A stretch of DNA of 64,000 nucleotides, from the NCBI RefSeq assembly GCF_918697865.1, contig NZ_CAKKMV010000022.1:1-64000 (forward strand). Reading direction: 5' to 3'. The position numbers were made by a program, and so were the translations under genes. Below, piece by piece: positions 1 through 11,500 of this stretch. The DNA is from Massilia sp. Bi118 (GTDB taxonomy: Bacteria > Pseudomonadota > Gammaproteobacteria > Burkholderiales > Burkholderiaceae_D). Numbering within the stretch: the stretch's first letter is position 1; every line of letters starts with the position of its first letter. The notes beneath the pieces are model-generated. The model was not told the DNA's origin and ran no database searches. It worked only from the letters and a program-made list of their open reading frames with translations.

Positions 1-242
1 ACGAAGGTGGCCGTCACACCCCGTTCTTCAACAACTACCGTCCGCAGTTCTACTTCCGTACCACCGACGTGACCGGTTCGATCGTTCTGCCGGCCGACAA
101 AGAGATGGTCATGCCGGGCGACAACGTATCGATCACCGTCAAGCTGATCGCTCCGATCGCGATGGAAGAAGGTCTGCGCTTCGCAATCCGCGAAGGCGGC
201 CGTACCGTCGGCGCCGGCGTGGTTGCCAAGATCATCGCCTAA
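1..242 (+). CDS. tuf: Elongation factor Tu, C-terminal end (partial)
   Basis: This is the last 79 or so codons of EF-Tu, the GTPase that carries aminoacyl-tRNA to the ribosome. The visible frame reads EGGRHTPFFNNYRPQFYFR, then DVTGS, and ends GVVAKIIA, which is the classic domain 3 of EF-Tu. The start lies outside the window. It sits directly upstream of tRNA-Trp and secE, the usual betaproteobacterial tuf-trpT-secE-nusG arrangement. A hairpin follows the stop codon. Identification is firm from the sequence; only the N-terminal part is missing because of the window edge. Confidence 0.97.
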   Translation, partial: EGGRHTPFFNNYRPQFYFRTTDVTGSIVLPADKEMVMPGDNVSITVKLIAPIAMEEGLRFAIREGGRTVGAGVVAKIIA

Positions 243-260
243 GTAACAAGCAGCACCCTC

Positions 261-284
261 GGGAGGAACGATTCTGTTCCTCCC
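261..284 (+). terminator. Hairpin after tuf
   Basis: GGGAGGAAC (261-269) and GTTCCTCCC (276-284) form a perfect 9-bp stem with a 6-nt loop, 18 nt after the tuf stop codon. There is no T-run after it (AACAACAGAG follows), so it may be a processing or stability hairpin between tuf and the tRNA rather than an intrinsic terminator. Confidence 0.45.
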
Positions 285-296
285 AACAACAGAGTA

Positions 297-325
297 TTGC
301 GCGGTGCCACCGCACCGCGTATAAT
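297..325 (+). promoter_or_regulatory. Sigma-70 promoter of tRNA-Trp (and secE-nusG)
   Basis: TTGCGC (297-302) and a perfect TATAAT (320-325) are separated by 17 bp. The predicted start is about 20 nt before the tRNA. This is the best consensus promoter in the window and probably also feeds secE and nusG. Confidence 0.8.
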
Positions 326-350
326 GCTCGATTCAGCTAGAAGTTTATGT

Positions 351-426
351 AGGGGAGTAGCTCAATTGGCAGAGCGTCGGTCTCCAAAACCGAAGGTCGC
401 GGGTTCGATTCCCTCCTCCCCTGCCA
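351..426 (+). tRNA. trpT: tRNA-Trp (anticodon CCA)
   Basis: A 76-nt cloverleaf with acceptor stem AGGGGAG/CTCCCCT, anticodon stem TCGGT/ACCGA, loop CTCCAAA with anticodon CCA at 384-386, T-loop GGTTCGATTCC and an encoded terminal CCA after discriminator G. It lies between tuf and secE, as in other betaproteobacteria, and is preceded by a strong promoter. Confidence 0.97.
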
Positions 427-463
427 CCGAATTCGGTGCTTAGCACCCGAAAGTAAATTAAGT

Positions 464-853
464 ATGTCTAATCAATCCGTGCAAACCGTCAGCACCTCGA
501 ATGACAAGTTCAAGGTAGCGCTGGCAGTGGTTGCTACGATTGCAGGCGTGGTTGGCTTTTTCATTCTGAAAGGCCAGAACAAACCAGCTCTGGTGTGCGC
601 AGGCGCACTTGTGGCTGGTTTGGTCGTTGCCGTCCTGCTGTTGTGGACTTCCGCTACCGGTCGTGACTTCCTGGGCTTCGCCAAAGAGTCCGTACGTGAG
701 ACGAAGAAGGTTGTTTGGCCCACCCGCAAGGAAGCCACCCAGATCACCATGGTGGTCTTCGGTTTTGTGCTGGTGATGGCGATTTTCCTGTGGGGCACGG
801 ATAAGATTCTTGAGTTCCTGATGTACGACGTGATCCTGGGGTGGAAACAATAA
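464..853 (+). CDS. secE: Preprotein translocase subunit SecE
   Basis: SecE is the small clamp subunit of the SecYEG inner-membrane protein channel. The 129-residue product has three hydrophobic segments (about residues 17-36, 42-62 and 97-117). Before the last one is the conserved amphipathic stretch with FAKESVRETKKVVWPTRKE, the SecE signature. The length fits the three-helix enterobacterial type (E. coli 127 aa). The stop codon TAA shares its last A with the ATG of nusG, so the two are translationally coupled. It starts at ATG 464, just after tRNA-Trp. Confidence 0.97.
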   Translation: MSNQSVQTVSTSNDKFKVALAVVATIAGVVGFFILKGQNKPALVCAGALVAGLVVAVLLLWTSATGRDFLGFAKESVRETKKVVWPTRKEATQITMVVFGFVLVMAIFLWGTDKILEFLMYDVILGWKQ

Positions 854-1467
854 TGAGCGATAACGTGCAGCAAGATGACGTGCCGGGCAATGCTCCGGCA
901 CAAGACGCTGGTGCGCCGCTGAGTACTCCGGTCAGCAACAAGCGCTGGTACGTCGTGCATGTCTACTCCGGTATGGAAAAGAGCGTCATGCGCGGCCTGC
1001 TGGAGCGCATCGAGCGCGGCGGCATGCAAGAGCAGTTCGGCCAGATCCTGGTCCCGACCGAAGAAGTGGTCGAGGTCAAGAATGGCACCAAGTCGGTATC
1101 CGAGCGCCGCTTCTTCCCGGGCTATGTGCTGGTCGAGATGGAAATGACCGACGAGTCCTGGCACCTCGTGAAGAACACGCCGAAAGTCACCGGCTTCATC
1201 GGCGGCAAGAGCAACAAGCCGACCCCGATCCCGGCCCGCGAAATCGACAAGATCATGCAGCAGGTGCAGGAAGGCGTCGAAAAGCCCCGCCCGAAAGTGC
1301 TGTACGAAGTGGGCGAGCAGGTGCGTATCAAGGAAGGCCCGTTCACCGACTTCAACGGCAACGTCGAGGAAGTCAACTACGAAAAATCGAAGGTGCGTGT
1401 CACTGTCACCATCTTCGGCCGCGCAACTCCGGTGGAACTGGAGTTCGGGCAGGTAGAGAAAGTCTAA
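853..1467 (+). CDS. nusG: Transcription termination/antitermination factor NusG
   Basis: NusG binds RNA polymerase, suppresses pausing, links it to the ribosome and helps Rho. The product is 204 aa: an acidic, Q/A-rich N-terminal tail (about 1-30), the NGN domain beginning WYVVHVYSGMEKSV, and a C-terminal KOW domain with VGEQVRIKEGPFTDFNG. I chose ATG 853, which overlaps the secE stop in TAATG; a GTG 12 nt further upstream is in frame but lies inside secE and is less likely. It is followed by a leader-like stretch and the rplKA genes. Confidence 0.96.
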   Translation: MSDNVQQDDVPGNAPAQDAGAPLSTPVSNKRWYVVHVYSGMEKSVMRGLLERIERGGMQEQFGQILVPTEEVVEVKNGTKSVSERRFFPGYVLVEMEMTDESWHLVKNTPKVTGFIGGKSNKPTPIPAREIDKIMQQVQEGVEKPRPKVLYEVGEQVRIKEGPFTDFNGNVEEVNYEKSKVRVTVTIFGRATPVELEFGQVEKV

Positions 1468-1496
1468 AACGCCGAATCGGAGCGTCGCAGCAGCAA

Positions 1497-1554
1497 GGCG
1501 GAATCCGATAAGAGGAGCTCCGCCTGATAAGTGGTACAGGTGGAGCGCTACCAC
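1497..1554 (+). promoter_or_regulatory. Stem-loops in the rplK leader
   Basis: Two hairpins lie in the 111-nt gap between nusG and rplK: GGCGGA (1497-1502) with TCCGCC (1519-1524), and GTGGTA (1531-1536) with TACCAC (1549-1554). In other bacteria the rplKA mRNA is repressed by excess ribosomal protein L1 through a leader structure. That these hairpins are that site is an inference from position only. Confidence 0.35.
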
Positions 1555-1578
1555 TCAATCGAGAGATTAGGAGCCATC

Positions 1579-2010
1579 ATGGCAAAGAAAATCATCGGTT
1601 TTATCAAGCTGCAAGTGCCGGCTGGTAAAGCAAACCCGTCCCCTCCGATCGGCCCGGCCCTTGGCCAGCGCGGTCTGAACATCATGGAATTCTGCAAGGC
1701 GTTCAACGCCCGTACCCAAGGCGTCGAGCCGGGCATGCCGATTCCGGTGGTGATCACCGCCTTCGCGGACAAGTCTTTCACCTTCGAGATGAAGACCCCG
1801 CCGGCAACCTACCTGATCAAGAAAGCCGCCGGCATCACCAAGGGTTCGCCGAAGCCGCATACCGACAAGGTCGGCACGCTGACCCGTGCCCAGGCTGAAG
1901 AAATCGCAAAAACCAAACAGCCGGACCTGACCGCTGCCGATATGGATGCTGCCGTGCGCATCATCGCCGGCTCGGCACGTTCGATGGGCATCACGGTGGA
2001 GGGTATCTAA
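1579..2010 (+). CDS. rplK: 50S ribosomal protein L11
   Basis: L11 forms the base of the ribosomal stalk and the GTPase-associated region on 23S rRNA. The 143-aa product starts MAKKIIGFIKLQVPAGKANP and contains PPIGPALGQRGLNIMEFCKA, the conserved proline-rich N-domain, then the rRNA-binding C-domain ending ARSMGITVEGI. ATG 1579 follows a GATTAGGAG ribosome site; an in-frame upstream GTG would add 16 unlike residues and is rejected. The stop codon directly abuts the rplA ATG. Confidence 0.97.
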   Translation: MAKKIIGFIKLQVPAGKANPSPPIGPALGQRGLNIMEFCKAFNARTQGVEPGMPIPVVITAFADKSFTFEMKTPPATYLIKKAAGITKGSPKPHTDKVGTLTRAQAEEIAKTKQPDLTAADMDAAVRIIAGSARSMGITVEGI

Positions 2011-2706
2011 ATGGCTAAGCTGTCCAAGCGCGTCAAAGAAATGAAAGCCAAAGTGGATCGTAACAAGGTCTACGCTTTCGATAACGCCGTTTCGATCATC
2101 AAGGAATTCGCGACCGCCAAGTTCGACGAGTCGATCGACGTCGCCGTCCAGCTGGGCGTGGATCCGAAGAAATCGGACCAGGTCGTCCGCGGTTCCGTGG
2201 TTCTGCCGGCTGGTACCGGCAAGACCGTCCGCGTCGCCGTGTTCGCCCAGGGCGACAAGGCCGAGCAGGCTAAAGCCGCCGGCGCCGACATCGTCGGCAT
2301 GGAAGACCTGGCTGAGATGGTTAAAGCCGGCAACATGCCTTTCGACATCGTGATCGCTTCGCCGGACACCATGCGTATCGTCGGTACCCTGGGTCAGATC
2401 CTGGGCCCGCGCGGCCTGATGCCGAACCCGAAGGTCGGCACCGTGACCCCGGACGTCGCTACCGCCGTCAAGAACGCCAAGGCCGGTCAGGTCCAGTACC
2501 GTACCGACAAGGCAGGTATCATCCACGCCACCATCGGCCGCAAGTCCTTCTCGGACGAGCAGCTGAAGAGCAACCTGGTCGCGCTGATCGACGCCCTGAA
2601 CAAAGCCAAGCCGGCTTCGTCGAAGGGTATCTACCTGCGCAAGGTCGCTCTGTCGTCGACCATGGGCGCTGGCGTCCGTGTCGACCAGGGTACCCTGGCT
2701 GCCTAA
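2011..2706 (+). CDS. rplA: 50S ribosomal protein L1
   Basis: L1 binds 23S rRNA at the E-site stalk and commonly represses its own rplKA mRNA. The 231-aa product begins MAKLSKRVKEMKAKVDRNKV and carries the L1 core with the GPRGLMPNPKVGTVTPDV loop. Its length is the usual one. It starts on the base after the rplK stop codon, so translation is probably coupled. After it come a perfect palindrome and the leader of rplJ. Confidence 0.97.
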   Translation: MAKLSKRVKEMKAKVDRNKVYAFDNAVSIIKEFATAKFDESIDVAVQLGVDPKKSDQVVRGSVVLPAGTGKTVRVAVFAQGDKAEQAKAAGADIVGMEDLAEMVKAGNMPFDIVIASPDTMRIVGTLGQILGPRGLMPNPKVGTVTPDVATAVKNAKAGQVQYRTDKAGIIHATIGRKSFSDEQLKSNLVALIDALNKAKPASSKGIYLRKVALSSTMGAGVRVDQGTLAA

Positions 2707-2721
2707 TTGGCAAGAATGTAG

Positions 2722-2742
2722 GGTGGGCACTCTGTGCCCACC
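2722..2742. repeat. Perfect palindrome GGTGGGCAC-TCT-GTGCCCACC
   Basis: A 9-bp perfect inverted repeat with a 3-nt loop, preceded by GTAG, lies 15 nt after the rplA stop. The 'GTAGGGTGGGCAC...GTGCCCACC' form resembles a REP-type palindrome found in many proteobacteria. No T-run follows, so it is not a typical terminator. It differs from the CGTCGTTCCCGCG repeats elsewhere in the window. Confidence 0.5.
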
Positions 2743-2761
2743 AATACGCAAAGAATTAAGT

Positions 2762-2824
2762 CCTTGTAGAACATCACAAGGCGGATCTTTGGGCTGGCAG
2801 TGAAAGCTGCCAGGCAATCAAAGA
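2762..2824 (+). promoter_or_regulatory. Ribosomal protein L10 leader upstream of rplJL
   Basis: The 285-nt gap between rplA and rplJ holds nested stems: CCTTGT (2762-2767)/ACAAGG (2776-2781), then TCTTTG (2786-2791)/CAAAGA (2819-2824) enclosing CTGGCAG (2794-2800)/CTGCCAG (2807-2813). Position and the stem with an internal loop fit the known leader at which L10-L12 complexes repress rplJL translation. I identify it by position and fold, not by a covariance model. Confidence 0.55.
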
Positions 2825-2991
2825 CCGTTGGGCCGAATGCAGCAGGCAGGCAGGAGGTTAATAGATCACCCAACGCAGATGGCGAACCCGAACAAGTTTT
2901 GTAGTCGATGCTATGTCGTACTTCTTAACTTCGGACGCCGTGTTCGAACCGATGCGGGGGATGTCCCTCACATCATTTAAGGAGATTGACC

Positions 2992-3528
2992 GTGGGTCTT
3001 AATCTGAATGACAAAAAGGTCGTCGTCGAAGAAGTTAGCGCAAAAGTAGCAACCGCGCAAACCATCGTCGTCGCCGAGTACCGTGGCATCCAGGTTAGTG
3101 CTCTGACGAAACTCCGTGCAAATGCTCGTTCGCAGGGTGTGTACCTGCGTGTTCTGAAGAACACGCTGGCACGTCGCGCTGTGGAAGGCACCCAGTTCGC
3201 CTCCCTGGCTGACTCCATGGTTGGTCCGCTGATCTACTCGATCTCGGACGACGCCGTGGCAGCAGCCAAGGTCATCAGCGACTTCTCCAAGACCAACGAC
3301 AAGCTCAAGGTCATGGGTGGTAACTACGCTGGTAAGAATCTGGATGTCGCTGGCGTCAACGCGCTGGCAAGCATCCCGAGCCGTGAAGTCCTCATCGCCC
3401 AGCTGCTGGGCGTCATGCAGGCTCCGGTTTCCGGCTTTGCACGAGTTCTGGCTGCCGTGGCAGCACAAAAAGGCGAAGGTTCCGCAGCTCCGGCAGAAGC
3501 CGCAGCGGAACCGGCAGCGGCTGAATAA
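2992..3528 (+). CDS. rplJ: 50S ribosomal protein L10
   Basis: L10 anchors the L7/L12 dimers to the ribosome. The 178-aa product starts MGLNLNDKKVVVEEVSAKVA and contains VVAEYRGIQVSALTKLR and LRVLKNTLARRAV, both typical of L10, with an Ala/Glu-rich C-terminal helix where L12 binds. I use GTG 2992, 7 nt after a clear AAGGAG; the in-frame TTG 6 nt earlier is too close to that site. GTG starts are common for rplJ in this group. Translation is probably controlled by the leader upstream. Confidence 0.96.
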   Translation: MGLNLNDKKVVVEEVSAKVATAQTIVVAEYRGIQVSALTKLRANARSQGVYLRVLKNTLARRAVEGTQFASLADSMVGPLIYSISDDAVAAAKVISDFSKTNDKLKVMGGNYAGKNLDVAGVNALASIPSREVLIAQLLGVMQAPVSGFARVLAAVAAQKGEGSAAPAEAAAEPAAAE

Positions 3529-3582
3529 GCCCTGGCCTTTTTGCTCAAGTACTAATCACACACTAAATATTTGGAGTTTCAA

Positions 3583-3957
3583 ATGGCAATTAGCAAAGAA
3601 GAGTTCCTGGACGCAGTTGGCGCAATGTCGGTCATGGAACTGAACGACCTGGTCAAGGCTTTCGAAGAGAAGTTCGGCGTGTCGGCAGCTGCAATGTCGG
3701 CACCGGCTGCTGGCGGCGGCGCTGCTGCTCCGGCTGCTGAAGAGCAGACCGAATTCAACGTCGTGCTGTCGGAAGTCGGCGCGAACAAGGTCGGCGTCAT
3801 CAAGGCCGTCCGCGAAATCACCGGTCTGGGCCTGAAAGAAGCCAAGGACCTGGTCGACGGCGCACCGAAGACTGTCAAGGAAGCCCTGCCGAAAGCTGAC
3901 GCTGAAGCCGCCAAGAAGAAGCTGGAAGAAGCTGGCGCCAAGGCCGAGCTCAAGTAA
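3583..3957 (+). CDS. rplL: 50S ribosomal protein L7/L12
   Basis: L7/L12 is the flexible, multi-copy stalk protein that recruits translation GTPases. The 124-aa product has an N-terminal dimerisation domain (MAISKEEFLDAVGAMSVMEL), an Ala/Gly-rich hinge (AAGGGAAAPAAEEQ, about residues 45-58) and the C-terminal domain with NKVGVIKAVREITGLGLKEA. ATG 3583 is used; an in-frame TTG 12 nt upstream overlaps the ribosome site TTTGGAG. A GC-rich hairpin follows the stop. Confidence 0.97.
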   Translation: MAISKEEFLDAVGAMSVMELNDLVKAFEEKFGVSAAAMSAPAAGGGAAAPAAEEQTEFNVVLSEVGANKVGVIKAVREITGLGLKEAKDLVDGAPKTVKEALPKADAEAAKKKLEEAGAKAELK

Positions 3958-3968
3958 TACATACGCAA

Positions 3969-3990
3969 TGGGCGCCGGCAACGGCGCCCA
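3969..3990 (+). terminator. Hairpin/attenuator between rplL and rpoB
   Basis: TGGGCGCC (3969-3976) pairs with GGCGCCCA (3983-3990) around a 6-nt loop. There is no T-run, so read-through into rpoB is expected. Enterobacteria have a partial terminator and RNase III site at the same place, and this hairpin could play that role. The rest of the 284-nt gap shows no clear second signal apart from the rpoB ribosome site. Confidence 0.45.
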
Positions 3991-4241
3991 AAGCCGGAGT
4001 CAAAGCTTGCAGACCCCCGCCGGAAGGTGGGGTATGCGGCTTTGGCTCTTTTGTCGTCCCTGCGACAAACACGCGTTAGCCCTGCAGTAGCAGTACCGAA
4101 GCACCGAAGTAATCGTAACACAGCAGTACGGCTGTCCTTATTACCTGGCCGAACGCGGCGAGATTTGAGGGCTTGCATGTGGTGGTCTCACCACTGGCAA
4201 TCCCTGAAGTCTCATCCCTTTCTGTCACTCACGGAGTGTCC

Positions 4242-8351
<4,110 letters not shown>

Positions 8352-8379
8352 CACCAGGGCGAACCGCCGCCCTATGAGC

Positions 8380-8457
8380 CGTCGTCCCCGCGCAGGCGGG
8401 GACCCAAGTTTGGCGATATGCCGCGAACTTGGACCCCCGCCTTCGCGGGGGCGACGG
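8380..8457. repeat. REP-like inverted pair between rpoB and rpoC
   Basis: Two arms face each other: CGTCGTCCCCGCGCAGGCGG running to 8412, and the reverse form ending GCGGGGGCGACGG at 8457. Each arm is itself a small hairpin (CCCCGC..GCGGGG). The same unit occurs near 21.4, 29.3, 50.3 and 57.0 kb. It occupies half of the 155-nt gap between two co-transcribed RNA polymerase genes. Confidence 0.8.
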
Positions 8458-8506
8458 AGAGGCAGCGGCAGTAGTACGTAAAGAATTCAATCACCCGGAG
8501 TGATAA

Positions 8507-11500
8507 ATGAAAGCACTGCTCGATCTATTCAAGCAAGTTCAGCAAAACGAGAGCTTCGACGCCATCAAGATTGGCCTGGCGTCGCCCGAGAAAATCCGTT
8601 CGTGGTCCTACGGCGAAGTCAAGAAGCCGGAGACCATCAACTACCGTACCTTCAAGCCGGAGCGTGACGGCCTGTTCTGCGCCAAGATCTTTGGCCCGAT
8701 CAAGGACTACGAATGCCTGTGCGGCAAGTACAAGCGCCTGAAGCACCGCGGCGTGATCTGCGAAAAGTGCGGCGTCGAAGTCACCCTGGCCAAAGTGCGC
8801 CGTGAGCGCATGGGCCACATCGAGCTGGCCTCGCCGGTCGCCCACATCTGGTTCCTGAAATCGCTGCCGTCGCGTCTGGGCATGGTCCTGGACATGACCC
8901 TGCGCGATATCGAACGCGTTCTGTACTTCGAAGCATATGTCGTGACCGATCCGGGCATGACGCCGCTGAAGAAGTGCCAGATCATGTCGGAAGACGACTA
9001 CGCCGCCAAGTACGAAGAGTACGGCGACGACTTCACCGCATTCATGGGCGCCGAAGGCATCCGTGAACTGCTGCGCTCGATCGACATCGACCGCGAAGCC
9101 GAAGCGCTGCGCGTCGAACTGAAAGAGTCGAAGTCGGAAGCGAAGATCAAGAAATACGCCAAGCGCCTGAAAGTGCTCGAGGCGTTCCAGCGTTCGGGCA
9201 TCAAGCCTGACTGGATGATCATGGAAGTGCTCCCGGTCCTGCCGCCGGAGCTGCGTCCGCTCGTCCCGCTGGATGGCGGCCGTTTCGCGACCTCCGACCT
9301 GAACGACCTGTACCGCCGCGTCATCAACCGTAATAACCGCCTGAAGCGCCTGATGGAACTGCGCGCGCCGGAAATCATTACGCGTAACGAGAAGCGCATG
9401 CTGCAGGAAGCAGTGGACTCGCTGCTGGACAACGGCCGTCGCGGCAAAGCGATGACCGGCGCCAACAAGCGTCCGCTGAAGTCGCTGGCTGAAATGATCA
9501 AGGGTAAGGGCGGCCGTTTCCGTCAGAACCTGCTGGGCAAGCGCGTCGACTACTCGGGCCGTTCGGTCATCGTGGTGGGTCCGCAGCTGAAACTGCACCA
9601 GTGCGGCCTGCCGAAGCTGATGGCCCTCGAACTGTTCAAGCCCTTCATCTTCAACAAGCTGGAGTTGATGGGCCTGGCCACCACGATCAAGGCGGCGAAG
9701 AAGCTGGTCGAACAGCAGGAACCGGTGGTCTGGGACATCCTGGAAGAGGTCATCAAAGAGCACCCGGTCATGCTGAACCGTGCGCCGACCCTGCACCGTC
9801 TGGGTATCCAGGCGTTCGAGCCGGTGCTGATCGAAGGTAAGGCAATCCAGCTGCACCCGCTGGTCTGCGCGGCGTTCAACGCCGACTTCGACGGTGACCA
9901 GATGGCAGTCCACGTCCCGCTGTCGATCGAAGCACAGATGGAAGCCCGCACCCTGATGCTGGCTTCGAACAACATCCTGTTCCCGTCGAACGGCGAGCCG
10001 TCGATCGTCCCGTCGCAGGATATCGTGCTGGGTCTGTACTACGCGACCCGCGAAGCGATCAACGCCAAGGGCGAAGGCATGCTGTTCCCGGACGTGTCGG
10101 AAGTCATCCGCGCGTACGACAACAAGGAAGTCGAACTGGCGACCCGCATCACCGTGCGTATCGTCGAGTTCCCGAAGAACGAGCAGGGCGGCTTCGACCA
10201 GACCCTGACCCGCTACGAGACCACGGTCGGCCGTGCGATCCTGTCCGAGATCCTGCCGAAAGGCCTGCCGTTCTCGGTGCTGAACCGCGCGCTGAAGAAG
10301 AAGGAAATCTCGAAGCTGATCAACACCTCGTTCCGCAAGTGCGGCCTGCGTGCGACCGTCGTGTTTGCCGACAAGCTGATGCAGTCGGGCTTCCGCCTGG
10401 CGACCCGCGCCGGTATCTCGATCGCCGTGGACGACATGCTGATCCCGGACGTCAAGAAGTCGATGATCGCGACCGCCGAAGCGGAAGTGAAGCAGATCGA
10501 GCAGCAGTACGCTTCGGGTCTGGTCACCGCCGGCGAGCGTTACAACAAGGTCGTCGACATCTGGGGCAAGACCTCGGACGAAGTCGGCAAGGCGATGATG
10601 GACCAGCTGAAAGTGGAACCGGTCACCAAGCGTGACGGCACCGAAGGCACCCAGGAATCGTTCAACGCGATTTACATGATGGCCGACTCGGGCGCCCGTG
10701 GTTCGGCAGCCCAGATCCGCCAGCTGGCCGGTATGCGAGGCCTGATGGCGAAGCCGGACGGTTCGATTATCGAAACGCCGATTACCGCGAACTTCCGCGA
10801 AGGCCTGAACGTTCTGCAGTACTTCATTTCGACGCACGGCGCCCGTAAGGGTCTGGCCGACACCGCGCTGAAGACCGCGAACTCGGGTTACCTGACCCGC
10901 CGCCTGGTCGACGTGACCCAGGATCTGGTGGTGATCGAGGACGATTGCGGCACCACCAACGGCACGCACATGAAGGCGATGGTCGAAGGCGGTGAAGTCA
11001 TCGAGCCGCTGCGCGACCGTATCCTCGGCCGTGTGGCAGGTACCGACATCGTCAATCCGGAAACGCAAGAGACCCTGTTCGAAGCCGGCACCCTGTTGGA
11101 CGAAGACATGGTGGAAGAGATCGAGCGCGTCGGTATCGACGAAGTCAAGGTCCGCACCCCGCTGAACTGCGACACCCGTTATGGCCTGTGCGCGAAGTGC
11201 TACGGCCGTGACCTGGGCCGCGGCATGCTGGTGAACAGCGGCGAAGCGGTCGGTGTGGTCGCTGCGCAGTCGATCGGTGAGCCAGGTACCCAGCTGACCA
11301 TGCGTACCTTCCACATCGGTGGTGCGGCATCGCGTGCAGCGGTGGCATCGTCGGTCGAAGCCAAGTCGAACGGTACGGTCCGCTTCACCGCGACCATGCG
11401 TTACGTCACCAACGGCAAGGGCGCGCAGATCGTCATTTCCCGTTCGGGCGAAGTGCTGATCACCGACGACCACGGCCGTGAGCGCGAGCGTCACAAGGTG

